Shown piece by piece: positions 35,611-48,838 of a DNA stretch of 64,000 nucleotides. The stretch is taken from the NCBI GenBank assembly GCA_010279815.1, contig QEOQ01000460.1:1016423-1080422 (forward strand), in the 5' to 3' direction. Position 1 is the first letter of the stretch. Each line of letters begins with the position of its first letter. The notes beneath the pieces are model-generated. The model ran no database searches. It was not told the origin of the DNA and was given only the letters and a program-made list of their open reading frames with translations. The translations under genes and the position numbers were made by a program. The DNA is from Brachionus plicatilis. Its lineage: Eukaryota; Rotifera; Eurotatoria; Ploima; Brachionidae.

Positions 35611-38391
35611 GTTTTGAGACTAAAAATAAATTGAAAAAGATAAAATGTTTTTATTAAAGGTGCATAATTGGCTTAATTACTTACTTTTACGTAATTTTAC
35701 ATTGTTTTTAGTAAGCTAATGTAATCTTGCGTAGATATTTTCGTGGATATGTAATTTGACGAGAAAATTAGTGTTGGTAATAATTGATTAACTTATAAAT
35801 TTTTTTATGTCAATTATAAAATAGACTAATTATTTTTTAAACAATTCTGTATTATTAGGGAGTTTTAAAAATAATATTAATATAAGAAGAACATTTTTTG
35901 AGTTAAAAATTTAAAATTTTCATACAATATTGAAAAAACATAAAAGTGAGATGTCATAAATTTGAAAGTTTCAAAATTTAAAATACTGTGTTAAATGTAA
36001 TGCAATGAAATCGCCCATTTGAAATTTTTGAGCAAAAAGAGCAAATTGAAAATTGAACAAAAATTTTACTTTGCCGGCAAACATGGAATTTTTAGTTTTT
36101 ATAGTTTTAAAATATAAACATTTTATGAAATATTCTTATTTCCTTAATTGATTATGCTAATAATAAAAATAAAAAATAATCAAAATATTTTAACATTTTG
36201 ATTTATCAGATAATAAAAATTTTTAATATGAAATTTCAATGGTTGATTTGAAGTTTATTTAAATAACAAAATTTTGATTTGATCAGTTTTATTTTCATTA
36301 CAAAATCACTAAATTTCGATTTAAATTCGATTTTTAAAATTAAAAATTTTAAAATTTTAATTGTTTAATTTGACTTTTTTATGATTTTAATTTGATTCCA
36401 TACTTTCTCTGTTTATAGCAAACATATATTTTAGTCATATCATTAGAGGCTTTAATGATATGACTAAAATATATAGAAGCATCGTTCTACAAAAAAATTT
36501 TGCTTTTTCCCTTATTTATTTCTGTTTTTATTGTAGCATATAATTAAAAATACTAAATTTTAAAAAGGTAAATGTAAATAATTAACAAATATAAAAAAGT
36601 AGAAACTCAAAACATAGAAAAAAAATAAAAACAGAATGCCGAATAAAAAATTTATTGAAAAAATGTAAATAGAATAAAATTAAATCAAAACTGATAAACT
36701 TTTTTCAAAAAAGTTTTTTGTTTAAAAAAAATATTGCTTACACCATTTTATTTGTTCCCAATAATTGCCTGCATCGCAACCAACTAACGATCAATATTTT
36801 CCTCCTTTTCTATTTGCATTTCGAAAATCTAAGTTTGTAACGGGCAGCCTAAACTTGAAAATGACCGGTTTGGGAAATATTAAAAATTTAAAAAACAAAA
36901 AATATACTTTTTAAAAAATATACCGATATAAATTTAAAAATAACGAAATTTTAAATTTTATATTTTGACTTATTTCAGCTCTGTCCGCCATAAAAGTCAT
37001 CTAAAATTTTTAAAGGTTTAATAGAGTAGTTATGAATTTTACTTGAAAATGATAAATCTAATTGTTTTTAAAATTATTGGAATGTTTAAAATTTGAATAT
37101 TGGTCTAAAGAGCCTTTGAAATTTTTTATTAAATTAGAAATAGAATTAATTTAAGCTTTTTTTGGGTGTTGATCATGTGGTAATTTTAACCTGCTTCGTA
37201 ATTTTTTCCTTTCAGACCAGCAACATTATTGAAACCAGCTAAAATAAAGAACGTTTTCTTATTTTTTTGTTAAAATTTTTTTATTTTAATGATTATTTGG
37301 ATAACTGCTGAATAAATAGTCACATTCAAGTGATTTAAGTAATTTTCAATTATCTTTTAAATGGTATAGAAAAACTTAAGAGCTTAAAATTCAAATTCGG
37401 AAGGACATAGAAGCCATTTATCCTAAATCAAGGTTAAGTGGCCTATTTTAAGTCTAAGCTTGTTGTTGATAATATAAAAAACCGTGAGTTTATACTTTAT
37501 ATATGTATATGATTTTAGGAGTTTTGGGTATCGCCTGCATAAACACTTTTATTATAATTATTTATTTCATAAATTATGCCAGTCTTGGCAGTGTTTATAA
37601 AATAAAAATATAAAAACATTGATGACGCTTTTAAAATAAAAACATGCGACTATATTTTTTGAACACAGACTTATATAATTTTTCACTTTGCTCTAAAAAT
37701 TAATTCAAGTTTTCAATAGAATTAAATAAATTTCTTATGACCTCACAAGTCGGCAATTCGAAGTTCCCACCATAAAGCAAAATGCAAAAATTCAAAAAAT
37801 AATTCATTTATCCAAATCCATTATTTCTTTGATAAAGACTAATTATTTTTTGAATTTAATATCCGGTTCAAGATTTAAATTTAAAGAAAATATGAAAAAA
37901 TAGGCGTTAATTTTAGATATTTAAAAATCAATTTATGTTTTGAAAAGCTCGCTTTCTGTGATGATCTAAACCCATGATTATGCGTGCATCATAATTGACA
38001 AATTTTTTCATGAATGAGATGGTATTTAGCGCTATAGCTGTGTTTAACTTGTTTTGATGCAAAATTGAACGAAAAAATAATTTAAAGTCTAAAAAAACTT
38101 TTGACTTTAATAAAAAGGTATAGGTTTTAAAATTTTGTTTTTTATTTGTTACTTAAAAAATAACCTGTAATCCTTTAATTGATTTCCAAAATAAATTAAT
38201 GCTCCAAAAATCCACTCAAAAATTTTAGAAAAAATTTAATAAAAAATAAAAAGGTTTAAAAAATAGAAATTTTTATTTTAAAAAATTATATTTTGACCAA
38301 GGCTTTACTGAGCAAAAAAAAGTTTTTTGTTTAAAGTTTATCTAAAAAAAAACAAATACCAAAGAACTAAAAATCGTTAATCCATTTGAAT
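35611..38391. other. Intergenic, one perfect hairpin, no gene seen
   Basis: About 2.8 kb of AT-rich DNA. Apart from the 22 bp palindrome at 36424-36474, nothing gene-like was recognised. Confidence 0.4.
36424..36474. repeat. Perfect 22 bp inverted repeat, 7-base loop
   Basis: Left arm 36424-36445 and right arm 36453-36474 are exact reverse complements (arm core TTTTAGTCATATCATTA), separated by GAGGCTT. The stem has no mismatch over 22 bp. It could be a tiny palindromic insertion or a hairpin RNA; perfect pairing argues against a typical miRNA precursor. Confidence 0.75.
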
Positions 38392-41300
38392 CTATTTTCT
38401 AAGCAATCTTCGGTTGTTTTTTTCGATTGCTTTTTCATGATTCTTGATTAATTGCTTATATTTTTCAGCGCGAATGAAGTTTTCATATTCAGAAAATATA
38501 AATTCATCATATGATTTACAATTAATAACTTCATCTTTTATTTTTAAACCATTGGTAATTACAAAAAATTTTGTATTGTTATCATTTAGATTTAGAATCC
38601 ATAAGTTTTCTACATAAACTGAATTTAGGAGAACACTTCGAGGCACAAACTCAAGGCTGATTACATGACCGCCAATGTGTTTTAAATAATTGTTGGCTTC
38701 CTCCAGTAATGTAGCGTGATTCATGTCTACACCAGCATATTCAAAAATAACACTAAACGGTTTTCGGTCAGGTGGTGAAGCAAACCACATAACTTTTGAC
38801 TTGGAAACTTTTTCCTTTAATTTTTTATAAGCTGAATTTTTCAATTTTGCGCTCTGAATATCAGACTTAGCTGCACCATTTATTGGCGGTAGTTCTCCGC
38901 CCGAATGCGACTTTAGAAGTGATTCCAAATTAATGCCCATTTCTTCAAAAGTCGGCATCTCAAAATTCACACCACCAGGCAAAACACTAAAATTGAAAAA
39001 AATAAATCAATTTAAAAAAATAACTTGTCCTTTTCATGATTTAGAATTTTGAAATTTCATCAAGTTTAATTAAATTCTTGGTTTTATTTAAACAGTAGAA
39101 ATTATTCATTAAATTTTCTTGAACACTCTTGAAAATTTAAATCCGCTAATGCGCATTTACTTAATTAGTTTTTTTGGCTAGAAAAATTTTCTTCTTTTAT
39201 TTGTTAAATTTCTAAATTTTTAAATTCTGATTTTTAATGACTAAAATGTTTAAATCTAATTAAGCCAGATTATTTAGAAATTTTGAGATATTTTCTGAAA
39301 TTAAAAACGAGAAATTTCTTCTCATGAACTAACTTAATTAATTTTAAAAAATCATGAATGAATAACTTTTACTAACAACTGGATACATTTTCTTAAATAA
39401 AGATAAAAATGAAAATCAAAAACTGTATTTTTCAATGTAATCTTATAATCTAAATATTGAATGCTTCATTCATTTTTCTTTAGCTTCTAAAATAAATAAA
39501 TTTAAAATTTGATTATTTTATTTAATTTTTTTAATATTTGAAATAAATTAAATTTGAAAAAAATGGACTCTTTGAATTGAAAAAAATTCCTTTTTGTTAA
39601 ATAAAGCTGTTTTTATTCCTTTAAAATTTTTGAATATTTTCTTTGTATCTAAAGGCATTGTAAATTTGGACAAACAAAAAATACTTAATATTAAATACCA
39701 AAACATTTTCAGTAAATCATTTTTTGCAAATCATTTTTACAAAATTGTAGCAACATTTTACAAATATCATATTTTCTGAATTTTGCAGATTCATTACAGA
39801 CTTTTTCAGAATCTGTATATTGATGGTACAAAGGATGTATCAGTTGCTACAATTTACAAAACATGTTTTGTCCCGCAACAACTTAAGCTTTGACATTTTT
39901 AATATTTTTTGTGCTGAATCTCACAATGCCAATCTAAAGTCATCTAAGCTTTTTCAAGGAAAATTTTGTGATAAATTTAAAAAAAAGATTTTTAGGATAA
40001 TTTTAAGAGTAAAAATAACTTGTCATATTAAATATTTTTTCTAATTAATAACAAAAAAATAAATAAAATTAGACAAATATTTAAATGTCAATGTCTTAAT
40101 AATTATTTTAAAAATCGAATTTTTTATTGCTTTTTACAAGGTTCTTTTTTGATAATTTTAATTTATATAAAAGTCTAAATCAACTTTAAATAAATTCTAA
40201 AAAACATATTATTAAATTTTTCTATTAATTTCAAGCTTTCACTTAAAATTTAAAAATAAAAAATCTTTTACCCAACATCGACCCCACTAACTGTCAGATG
40301 ATCCAAAAGTTTTGGCTCGATTACATTCGAAACAAGATTGGTCAAATTTTTGATATACTCAAAACTAATTGTTGATGAAGTTGGCGATGCCTTTGGTGAA
40401 TCGACATGGTTGTCATTTTTTGAAGATAGTTTGGAGATCTTTTTGTTTTCATGTTCGGTTGAAGCGACACAAGTGTCGTTCCAATTGACTATGCGGTATA
40501 AGTTAGCTTCACCTATATTCTGCCGGTCTCGGTCTGTTGTGGTTGCAACCAAAGCAAAAAATGTATCATTCAATTCCTCTGGAAATTTGAGAACACTCTC
40601 TTCTAATTTGTTCTTGAGCACAAAACATTTTGGATCATTGGCACCATCGTAATCCAATTTGTAAGTGCCACATTCAAGATCTTTTTGATAAGTGGACAGA
40701 AAACTTCTCACACTTTCCAATGACGTTGAATTGACTTTGGCCGTGTTGTATACCAATGGAGGCGAATTATCTAATTTCAGATTATTTATCTCATTTTGGC
40801 CTAGCTGATTGCTGATTGAAACTCGTGGCTTAATGCTCTCATAGTACTTTTTCAGCATTCCAATTTCTTGCTCGGTCATTGATTTGTGAAAAGTCTTGGA
40901 TGGTCGAATGGACGCCAATGCCAATAAACGCTTGGCTTGACTAAATGAAATTTGCTTTTCTTTTTCTGATTGTACTGATTCAAATTCCAGAGCCAATTTG
41001 GGAAAATATGACAATTGACCTCTGAGACAAAGAGAGCCTCGTCTTCTCAAACCACCTAAATCTTCATTCAAACTGTTTCGTCTTGACTCGACAAATGCAT
41101 TTGAATCCACACTGTGTCGTTTGTTAATAAAGTTTTCATCATTTGAGGACATCGAGCTTTGGTAACTTGCTGCTGAACGAGATGAGCTTGTGGATGTCTC
41201 CGAATCTTCACCATCGCTAGTAATCTGCTGTTTGCTTAAATCTTGTTTCAGAGGAATGCTTTTTATCTGGTTATTAATCAATGAATTTCGTCCTCGATAG

Positions 41301-41695
41301 TGGCTGTTGAACATGAAATTTACCGGAACACTTTCTCTCCTGTCTACAAAAGTTAATTTTTTCAACTCCAAACTCAAGTCTATATAATTTCTTCCAGTTG
41401 ATTGATAGTTAAGTACTGAATTTGTGAACACTTGGGGATTCATTGCATTTTGATGTTCCTTGATCATTTTGAAATCATTAATGGTGCGAAATTTGCGCAA
41501 ACTATTCGATTTTCGAATCAAATTCGATTGATTGTTTCGTTGAATTGGATTTAAGACAGTTATTTTTCTTGTTTCAGAGTCATCTTTAGAATATTCGAGC
41601 AAATTTGGCTCTGAATTCTGGGAAATTTTGAACAATTTTTTGTGTATGTCTGATTCAAGATTGGTGATAATTTTAGCTTGACTGCAAGTCGGCAT
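38392..41695 (-). CDS. Two-exon gene, disordered N-terminus and folded C-terminal domain, unknown
   Basis: Exon 40272-41695 (474 codons from the ATG at 41695, MPTCSQAKI) ends GAT GTT GG before a GTAAAAG donor. Exon 38392-38986 begins after a TTTTAG acceptor and continues in phase to a TAG stop, giving 672 residues in total. The first ~480 residues are Ser/Asn-rich with several basophilic-kinase-like sites (RRNSL, RRRGSLCLRG, KRHSVDS), suggesting a phosphorylated regulatory region. The last ~135 residues look globular: MWFASPPDRKPFSVIFEYAG, then NNYLKHIGGHVISLEFVP, YVENLWILNL, FFVITNGLKI, SYDEFIFSEYENFIRAEKY and a basic helix. I do not recognise the family. The 1.28 kb intron could hide an extra exon, or the two exons could be separate genes. 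The join rests on phase and the lack of a good start in the second exon. Confidence 0.6.
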
Positions 41696-41998
41696 TTTTA
41701 GTTCATTTATCAAAATTATGAACTTTTAAATTACTAAATCTATTGAAAACAATATTATTTGAGGTCTTAAATTAAAAAAGTTGAAAAATAAATTTTTTTT
41801 AATCATCATTTAAGAATAAATTGGTTCAAGTAGTCAATTAAAAACAATTAATTTCATTAATTTAACTTATTTAACAATTTTATTTTAAGAAATATTTTAG
41901 ACAGGTCAATATTAGATTTAACAAATTTTAATTTTAAAAATCCTTAGAGCTTTTTTTTAAAAACCATTTTTTGCTAACAGAGAAAAAAACCTTAAAAT

Positions 41999-42221
41999 AT
42001 GGTAACTTATGAATGGTATTTTACGAAAGCTTTACTAGATAAAAGTCGTGAAGAGGATGATTCTGCGCCAAAAAATGAAGACTACAAAGTGTAAAACTGA
42101 ATTTTTACAAATTATCTATTTTTATCTTTAATTTCTATTTATTTAAAGATCATTTATTCTAGAATATTTTGGTTTTGTGGAGTTCGTTTTTTTGCTAATA
42201 ACTTTTGAATGGAATGAAATA
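41999..42221. other. Spacer with a 31-residue open frame, not called
   Basis: The plus strand carries a charged 31-codon frame from an ATG at 41999 (LLDKSREEDDSAPKNEDYKV near its end) that is less AT-biased than its surroundings. It could be a short exon, but no partner exon or acceptor was identified. Confidence 0.2.
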
Positions 42222-42433
42222 AACTGGTTGTGCAAAATGTAACAGCAAATAACAAGTTTGTTACATACGGGACCTAAGTCTGTAATAAATGTCCGAATAT
42301 TAGCTCACCTTATTTAAATTCTGTTTAGTGTAAAATGCCGGGTGTAAAATGCAGTATACACGCCATTTTGCAGAGTCTATTTTTAGGTAAAACAAACTTG
42401 TTACATCTTGTTACATTTTGCAGAACCAGGTTA
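42222..42433. mobile_element. Miniature inverted-repeat element (~210 bp)
   Basis: The left end (from 42222) and the reverse complement of the right end (to 42433) share about 42 bases with few differences, including GTTNTGCAAAATGTAACA and ACAAGTTTGTT. The interior has no coding capacity. A 3'-flanking TTGAAGGAGC motif and an AAAT microsatellite at 42471-42490 follow. No target duplication could be fixed. Confidence 0.6.
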
Positions 42434-42490
42434 TTTAATTTTGAAGGAGCATTAGCTCGGTACAGATAATCAAATAAATAAATAAATAAA

Positions 42491-45400
42491 ATGATCGATT
42501 TGAAACGAACTTGACAACCCCGGATTTTTTGAACTATAAAAATTAAAACAAAACCTTTTAATAGAGTTTTTAAAGGCTAAAACTCAAAAATATTTTCACT
42601 CAAAAAATTCACCTAAAAGATTCAAATTTTGCTTCATTCAATAAGATGAAGCCAAGATTAAAAAAAATCTGGTAAAAAAGAAAATTTTTAAAACCGCTCT
42701 AAAATGACCAATATAGTTTTTTGATATTAAAGATGTCAAAAAAAAATTTAATTTTTAAAAAAGATTTAAGTAACACGATTTATGCTATATTTATTTAAAT
42801 TTTTTTTAAAACTAAGTCTCTGCTAAGAAAACAATGTAATTATATTTTTTCAAATTTTTACAATTTAATGACAATTTTGTAAAAATTTAGATCTATGAAT
42901 TAGAGCATAGATAATTCTAAAAAAATGAAAAAAAATTCTCAAAACAATTTTATTCCAATTAGACAACATGAAAAGCTTGATGAAGGAAAATAAAATTCTT
43001 GATATTGTAAAATTTTGAACCTATGGTAAATTTTTTGATTTCTTACTTGTAAATTGTGTGATTATATAAAGTCTCTTGAATCAAAAATAGACGCTTCTAA
43101 AGACGAAAGGCAAAATTTAATAATGAGTGAATAAAAATTTACACTTTTAACTATGCACCATTTTTAGCTAACAGTGATTTGAGTATAAAAAAAATACAAT
43201 TTTGGCCAAATTAAGGAAACACTAAATCAAGTAAATTTGCCAAAAGCAAGCAAATTAATAGCTGAGTACCTTTTGATTAAATCCTACTCTTTTATGTTTT
43301 CCAAAAACAATCGCACACATATATACTTGGCTATTGTTTGATGTTTTTTTTCTCTTTTGGGATTTAAATTTCAATGTAATTTTTTAAAGAAATTATATGC
43401 TTTGTTGTTAAATTAAGCTAAAACTGGATGCCAAATAAATGGTTCAGTTATGCAATAATTTTCGCTTCGAACTTATTAAATTTGTAAATTGACTTCGCGT
43501 TCAAATTAATCGTTTTTAAAAAAATTAGACTTTTTATTTAGAAAAATAACAAAAATTTAATTTGATGGAATTTAAAACTCTTCTATAAAATCAATTGCAT
43601 ACCTTATATTACAATTTTTTGTCATAACAGCTAACTATTGATTATTTAAAACAATTATTTAATAATTTAAGCTGATTTAGTAGCCGAAAAAGCCAAATTT
43701 CAGATTTTTTAATCAATTTTTTTCCTCAGAATGTTACAAACCAGATTTTGAATTTTGCTTATAAGTAAAAAAAAATTGATTAAATAGAGAAGAAATCTTA
43801 TATAACAATCATTAATTTTTTTTAAATAAATATTACTGCTATTTTATACAAACAAATAACTTTCACCTACTTATTAAATGTTACCAAATACATCTATAAT
43901 ATAAAGAATCCTTTCAATAGAAAACGTCATAGAAAATATCTCAATTTAAACTTCAAAGCTGCATGTTAGCTTTAATAAAAATTCAATTAATAACTGTAAA
44001 AAATTATAAAATTTAACATTTAAATTTTTAACTCAAAATTTTGTTGATAACAAAATATTCTTAGCAAATTTTTGAGTCGAGATAATTTTGTTTCATAAAA
44101 AATATATAAGTCCTAGTTACCAAAATTATAAAAAAAATTCCAATACAAATTAAATTAAATCTTCTTATTAATTTTACCTACAAGACCTTAGCGATCGTGA
44201 AATAGATTAGTTTACCTTCTAAAAGTAATATTTTATTCCTAATGAGCACAGGTCTTATTTTTAAAAATTCTATTTAAAATTTTGAAAATAATATAAGAAG
44301 CCAACGTTGATATTTGACCAATTAATGGCTTTTATAAAGTGTCTGCCTTGTTAAATACTAAAATTTTTAAAATTTTCTTCATTTCTTACCTTTATGTTAT
44401 GTTTCCAAACAAACTGGTATTTGATGTTCGCGAGCTGAAAATAAGTTTAAGTCTTAAAAAACGGAAAAAATTGGACTGGTGCTAGAATCAACTGAAATTT
44501 ATGAAAAAAGCCAACTTAAAAGAGAAATAAAAGGATGTGTCATACGGCTTCGTTTTCGATTGTTTGTGTGCAAGTGAAACCGGATTGCTTATTTACAAAA
44601 TTAAAAATATCATTTAATTTTGTTTTTAAATTAAACAAATTTCGGTATGATAGCCAGAGCTGAATAATTAAGTTGAAATTACAAGTTGATTTTGTGAAAT
44701 GACTGCTAAAAGACTCGACAAATTCAAATACTCGACCATTAAAAAGCAAACTTAAATGAAATTCAGTTTATTTTTGCTCTAGAGTTTTGTTAGGCTTTTT
44801 TCTATATGGAGTTAGACCGAAGTAATTTGAATGGACTTTTATCATAAATTAAATCGAATGCTATAACAACCGATAGCTTAAATTCTAGTTATATCGTGCA
44901 ATAACCTAAATACTGGGCATGCAAATTTTAGCCATAAAATTTTTATCTCAAATGGCTTAAAGCTTATTTTTTAAAATAAACTTTTTTGATTAATATCTAT
45001 CAATTTAAATAAAACATTGTTAATGTAAGCATTCTCAGATGGAGTTAAAAGGGTGCTTAACCTGTATCCAAGTTATGTAATGATTGATTACTTTTTTTAA
45101 CAATTATTAGATATTTTTTGTAACCAAATTCGTTCATTGTTACGCAATACAAATTTGAAACAATAACACTTTAAATTTATTTTCTAATTTTTTTAAAAGA
45201 CAAATAACTTTTTATCTAATTGTTCTTTTCGTTTTGAGGAAAATTTTAATAAAATTTACATTTGTCAACAAATAACTTCGTTTTAAATTTACGGACACAT
45301 AGAAAAACATTTATTTATTTGAATGCAAATATTTGATAAAACCCTTATAAATTATTTAAAAAATCTATTTCAGTTTGTTCTGATATTTATCTTGGAACAT

Positions 45401-45906
45401 TAAAATTTAATTTCATATAATGCGATAGTTGTGACGTTTTTTCTAGAACGAAAATCTAAATCCTGGAAATTCTTCATTATTTTTCTTTTTAAAAATTTTC
45501 TCACTTTAAGCTAGACTTTGTATTAGATTTTATTTTATTTAATTTCTATAAAGAAAACATTTAGAATTAAATAACATCAATAGATCAAAAGGAATTTTTA
45601 AAATATTTGATTTCTTTTAAGACTAAGGCTATAAATCAATTACAATTAATTTATAGTCACTTAATTTTTCAAATGTCTTTATCTAGCTTGAACTTAAAAT
45701 TTTAGATTTAGTTGAGTATCTTTAAATTAAGTTATTTCAAAAATTTTAATGATTTTATTATAAAATATGTTTTAGCTACTTTTATAATCGGATATTAGTT
45801 TCTTATTTCTAATTAAGGAAACAAAATTGGTTAAAAATTTTATTAAATTTCCTTAAAAAAAATATTACATAAAATATTAATGAAAATCTAATAAAAGCTA
45901 AAGCAT
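42491..45906. other. AT-rich region, no gene supported
   Basis: About 3.4 kb of low-complexity DNA. A 69-codon minus-strand frame (44540-44749) is less AT-biased than its surroundings (ends FTCTQTIENEAV) but matches no family and has no clear partner exon. Confidence 0.4.
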
Positions 45907-46380
45907 TCAAGTGCAATTACGGCTAAAAATATCGATAATGCTGATTACTTTTGAGTTTTGTTTTGTCAAGTCTTTCCGTATTTGATCCAAATCAAACTTG
46001 CTTTCCATAAAGTTAAAATCAAAAGACGACTCTTGCTTCATCATGCCATAAAACATATTTTGAGAAAAGAAACGATTCATAAATTTGTTAAAAGAATTTG
46101 ATTTGATCATGTTATAAGACAAAATTTCCTTAAAGCTGAGAAAACATAAATAGCTGCATTGTTGAAAATGTTGGTCGTATTCTTTTAGATAATAGAAAAA
46201 AGGTGATTGAACACATTTAATATCTTTCTTGCACGAGTCACATATTTTTTCATATTTGAAAATGGATCGGCGCCATCTTGAAAAACACGATTCGCTACAA
46301 AATTTTTTAATTTGTTCTTGTAAATTAATAGTTAAGGTTCCTTCTCCTGGCCTCATGCACCAATTACATATAACAATAGT
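45907..46380 (-). CDS. SOBP: SOBP-like MYM/FCS zinc-finger exon (3' terminal)
   Basis: Terminal coding exon after an AAAAAG acceptor at 46381, read to the TGA at 45907-45909. It encodes TIVICNWCMRPGEGTLTI, then KKFCSESCFSRWRRSIFKYEK and CDSCKKDI, followed by QQCSYLCFLSF. This order (CxWC, FCSExCF, RRxxFK, CDxC, second C-x-x-x-C pair) is the paired FCS-type zinc finger of sine oculis-binding protein, a nuclear cofactor of Six-family homeodomain proteins. The second finger is less typical (CSYLC rather than FCSxxC). The C-terminal ~65 residues show no motif. The upstream exons were not found. A different FCS/MYM zinc-finger protein is possible. Confidence 0.55.
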   Translation of the reverse strand, partial: TIVICNWCMRPGEGTLTINLQEQIKKFCSESCFSRWRRSIFKYEKICDSCKKDIKCVQSPFFYYLKEYDQHFQQCSYLCFLSFKEILSYNMIKSNSFNKFMNRFFSQNMFYGMMKQESSFDFNFMESKFDLDQIRKDLTKQNSKVISIIDIFSRNCT

Positions 46381-48295
46381 CTTTTTGTTGTCTTAAATTT
46401 TTTAATTTAAATTCTTTAAAATAAAAAATATTGAGAAAATTTTACTAGATTCTTCCATTTTTCAAAAATTTAATGATAACGGAAATTAAAAGCAAGAATT
46501 TATAAAATTTATTTTTTTTTAATTATTGTCACATGAAACCTGTAGATCAATTTTATCAGGAAGTAATTTAAGTAAAATCGATAGAATATCAGTTATTTAC
46601 TAATTTCACTGAAATTATTTGTCATGTTACTTTAGATTTGATCAAATTTTAATTTTCAAACTCTTTTCCAGATCCACCTTAATTTAAAATTCACATAGTA
46701 GGCATAGTAAAAAAAACAAATAATTAGTAAATGTATTAATATTTGTAATTAGATAGCTCACTCGTCTCATTTTTATTAATTTTTTTCTCGAAATATTATT
46801 CTTTATTTTTCAAATATTTTCTGATATTTGAGAAAATTTTTAATGACTCTAGATAACTATCATGTAACAGAAAAGAAACTGCTTAATTAACGAGCGAATT
46901 CAATAAGTATCGTTGAAAAAATTTAGTATAGTCTCATGTATTAAAATAAAAAAAAAATTTTTGAATGAACTATTTTTTGTTTGAATTTAACGCTCTGAAT
47001 TTAGAAAAATTCAAATAATTTTTATTCTAATTTAGAATCTATTTATTATTTATCCTTTAATTTAATTTAAATAGAATAATAAACTTAGCTATTTTTTATA
47101 CAAATTATTTATTGTTTTAAGGCAAAAATTGGTTCAAACAAATACTCGGTTTTGAATTTTTAAAATTAAAAAAAATAAATTGCTTATTTTATCAAATTAA
47201 AATATAATTTTTTATTAAACTGGTAACTCTTACTGATAATTGCATAATTATATCCAAAAATTATTTTACATCACATATTATCTGCTTTTAAATAAAAATG
47301 AACACTTCTACAAACATCTGTAAATATGTAATAAGTAATTTTGTACTTTTTAAATCAATTGAAAAAAAAGAAAATTATTTTAATTTTAATTTTAATTCAA
47401 TTTGAAAATGTGAAACTGACATAATTGGACATTTAATAAGAAAATGTTAATTGATAATGTGTAAACATTAATTTTAATTTTGAATTTTTTTCTCTAGAAT
47501 ATCAATTTTATTTATTTTTTATTCCCCAGTTAGTCTGTGGAAGCTTTTAATTAGTAAAAAAAAATGTTAAACTCAAATGGGTAAAATAATTATTGGCAAA
47601 TTGAAATTTTTTATAAAAACTTTCCAAAAATTACAAAAATAAAATTATTTTTCAGTGATTAAAATTCATAAATTTAGCTTAATAAATTTAGATGATGAAG
47701 AAACATGAAAAAAAATGTGTTTCACTAAATTCAAAAACGCATTTTTTATCTCTATGATATGTTATATTTAGGGCTAGTAGACCGGTTCAATAAGAACAGT
47801 TTAGAAAAAGTTTTTTAAAACTTTTTTAAATCAATCCGATTTCGAAAATCGAACTTGAACGCGACTTGAGATTAGGGCTTTTAAAAAACTCTGAATCAAA
47901 TTGATTACAATATTGTGAAAAAGTTAAGAAACGAATGAATAATTTTTAATTATCTTTATTAAAATAACCATGTTTCCCATAAAATATTTAAACAAAAGCT
48001 ATACAAGTAAAAAAATTCAATCTTTAATTTAAGAAAAAAAAAACATTTCATAGGGCACATAATAGGATTTTCAATTAAATTTTTTTAAAAACAAATTAAT
48101 AAACTGTCAATTTTTATTTTCTCTATCTTGTATTAATTTAAATTGTAAAAACTTTTATAAAATCTTTTATTATCGTTTTCTTTTATACTTGCTCCTCTTG
48201 TAGGAGGTTAATCAATTAAATAAATAAATAAAATCAAATTAAATTAGTTTTTAAAAATATTGTAAAAAAGTTAAAAAGCGAATTGAATTAAGCTT
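46381..48295. other. AT-rich region, no gene supported
   Basis: About 1.9 kb that may contain introns of the SOBP-like gene. No exon or element was recognised. A short AAAT repeat occurs at 48215-48232 beside the Tc1 remnant. Confidence 0.4.
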
Positions 48296-48838
48296 CTAAA
48301 AATATGTTAATCCGCCTTTTTTCAAACAGTCACTAGTTCTTTTTGGCATTGAGTCTACTAAGTTCTCAAAAATGGATTTTGATACATTATTTAGAACACT
48401 TGGGACATTTTCTTTAGCTCATCTAATGATCTTGGCTCATATTTTGCAATTTCTTTATAGAGCCAACTCCATAAATTTTCAATGCAATTCAGATCTGGGC
48501 TGTTCGCAGACCAAGATTAGACTTCAATATTTTAGTCTTGGAACCATTCCATCGCTATTTTGGCACGATGACAAGTGGCATTGTCTTGTTGAAATATGCA
48601 GGCTTCATCTTCTCTCAATAAATCTATTGACGGAAGTAAGTTATTTCCTAAAATATCAACATATCTGTGAGAATTAAACCCTCCGTTAAATATAGAAAAA
48701 TTTATTAGACCATAATGGTTCATACAGCACCGAATTCCAATAGAATCACTCCCATGCTTTGTTCATTTAATAATAGAATCTTCAATATACTTCTCTGATG
48801 GTACCAGTCGAGTTTTAATTCTCAATCTTTTAGTTTTT
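48296..48838 (-). mobile_element. Tc1/mariner-type transposase remnant
   Basis: C-terminal half of a Tc1-like transposase on the minus strand: NHYGLINFSIFNGGFNSHRY, LLREDEACIFQQDNATCHRA (second catalytic Asp in QQDNATCH), AMEWFQD, SANSPDLNCIENLWSWL (third catalytic Glu in IENLW), then DSMPKRTSDCLKKGG to the natural stop at 48296. In-frame stops follow WFQD and occur upstream of KHGSDS, and the WGC motif is eroded. The N-terminal DNA-binding half is absent and no terminal inverted repeats were found. It is an inactive fossil. Confidence 0.85.

Noticed and set aside
39594..40044. Two plus-strand frames of 61 and 74 codons
   Set aside because: They lie in the intron of the 672-residue gene on the opposite strand and have only chance-like F/N/K composition.
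44540..44749. 69-codon minus-strand frame, less AT-biased than its surroundings
   Set aside because: No recognisable motif, no partner exon found, and cysteine/aromatic content not diagnostic; left as unexplained.
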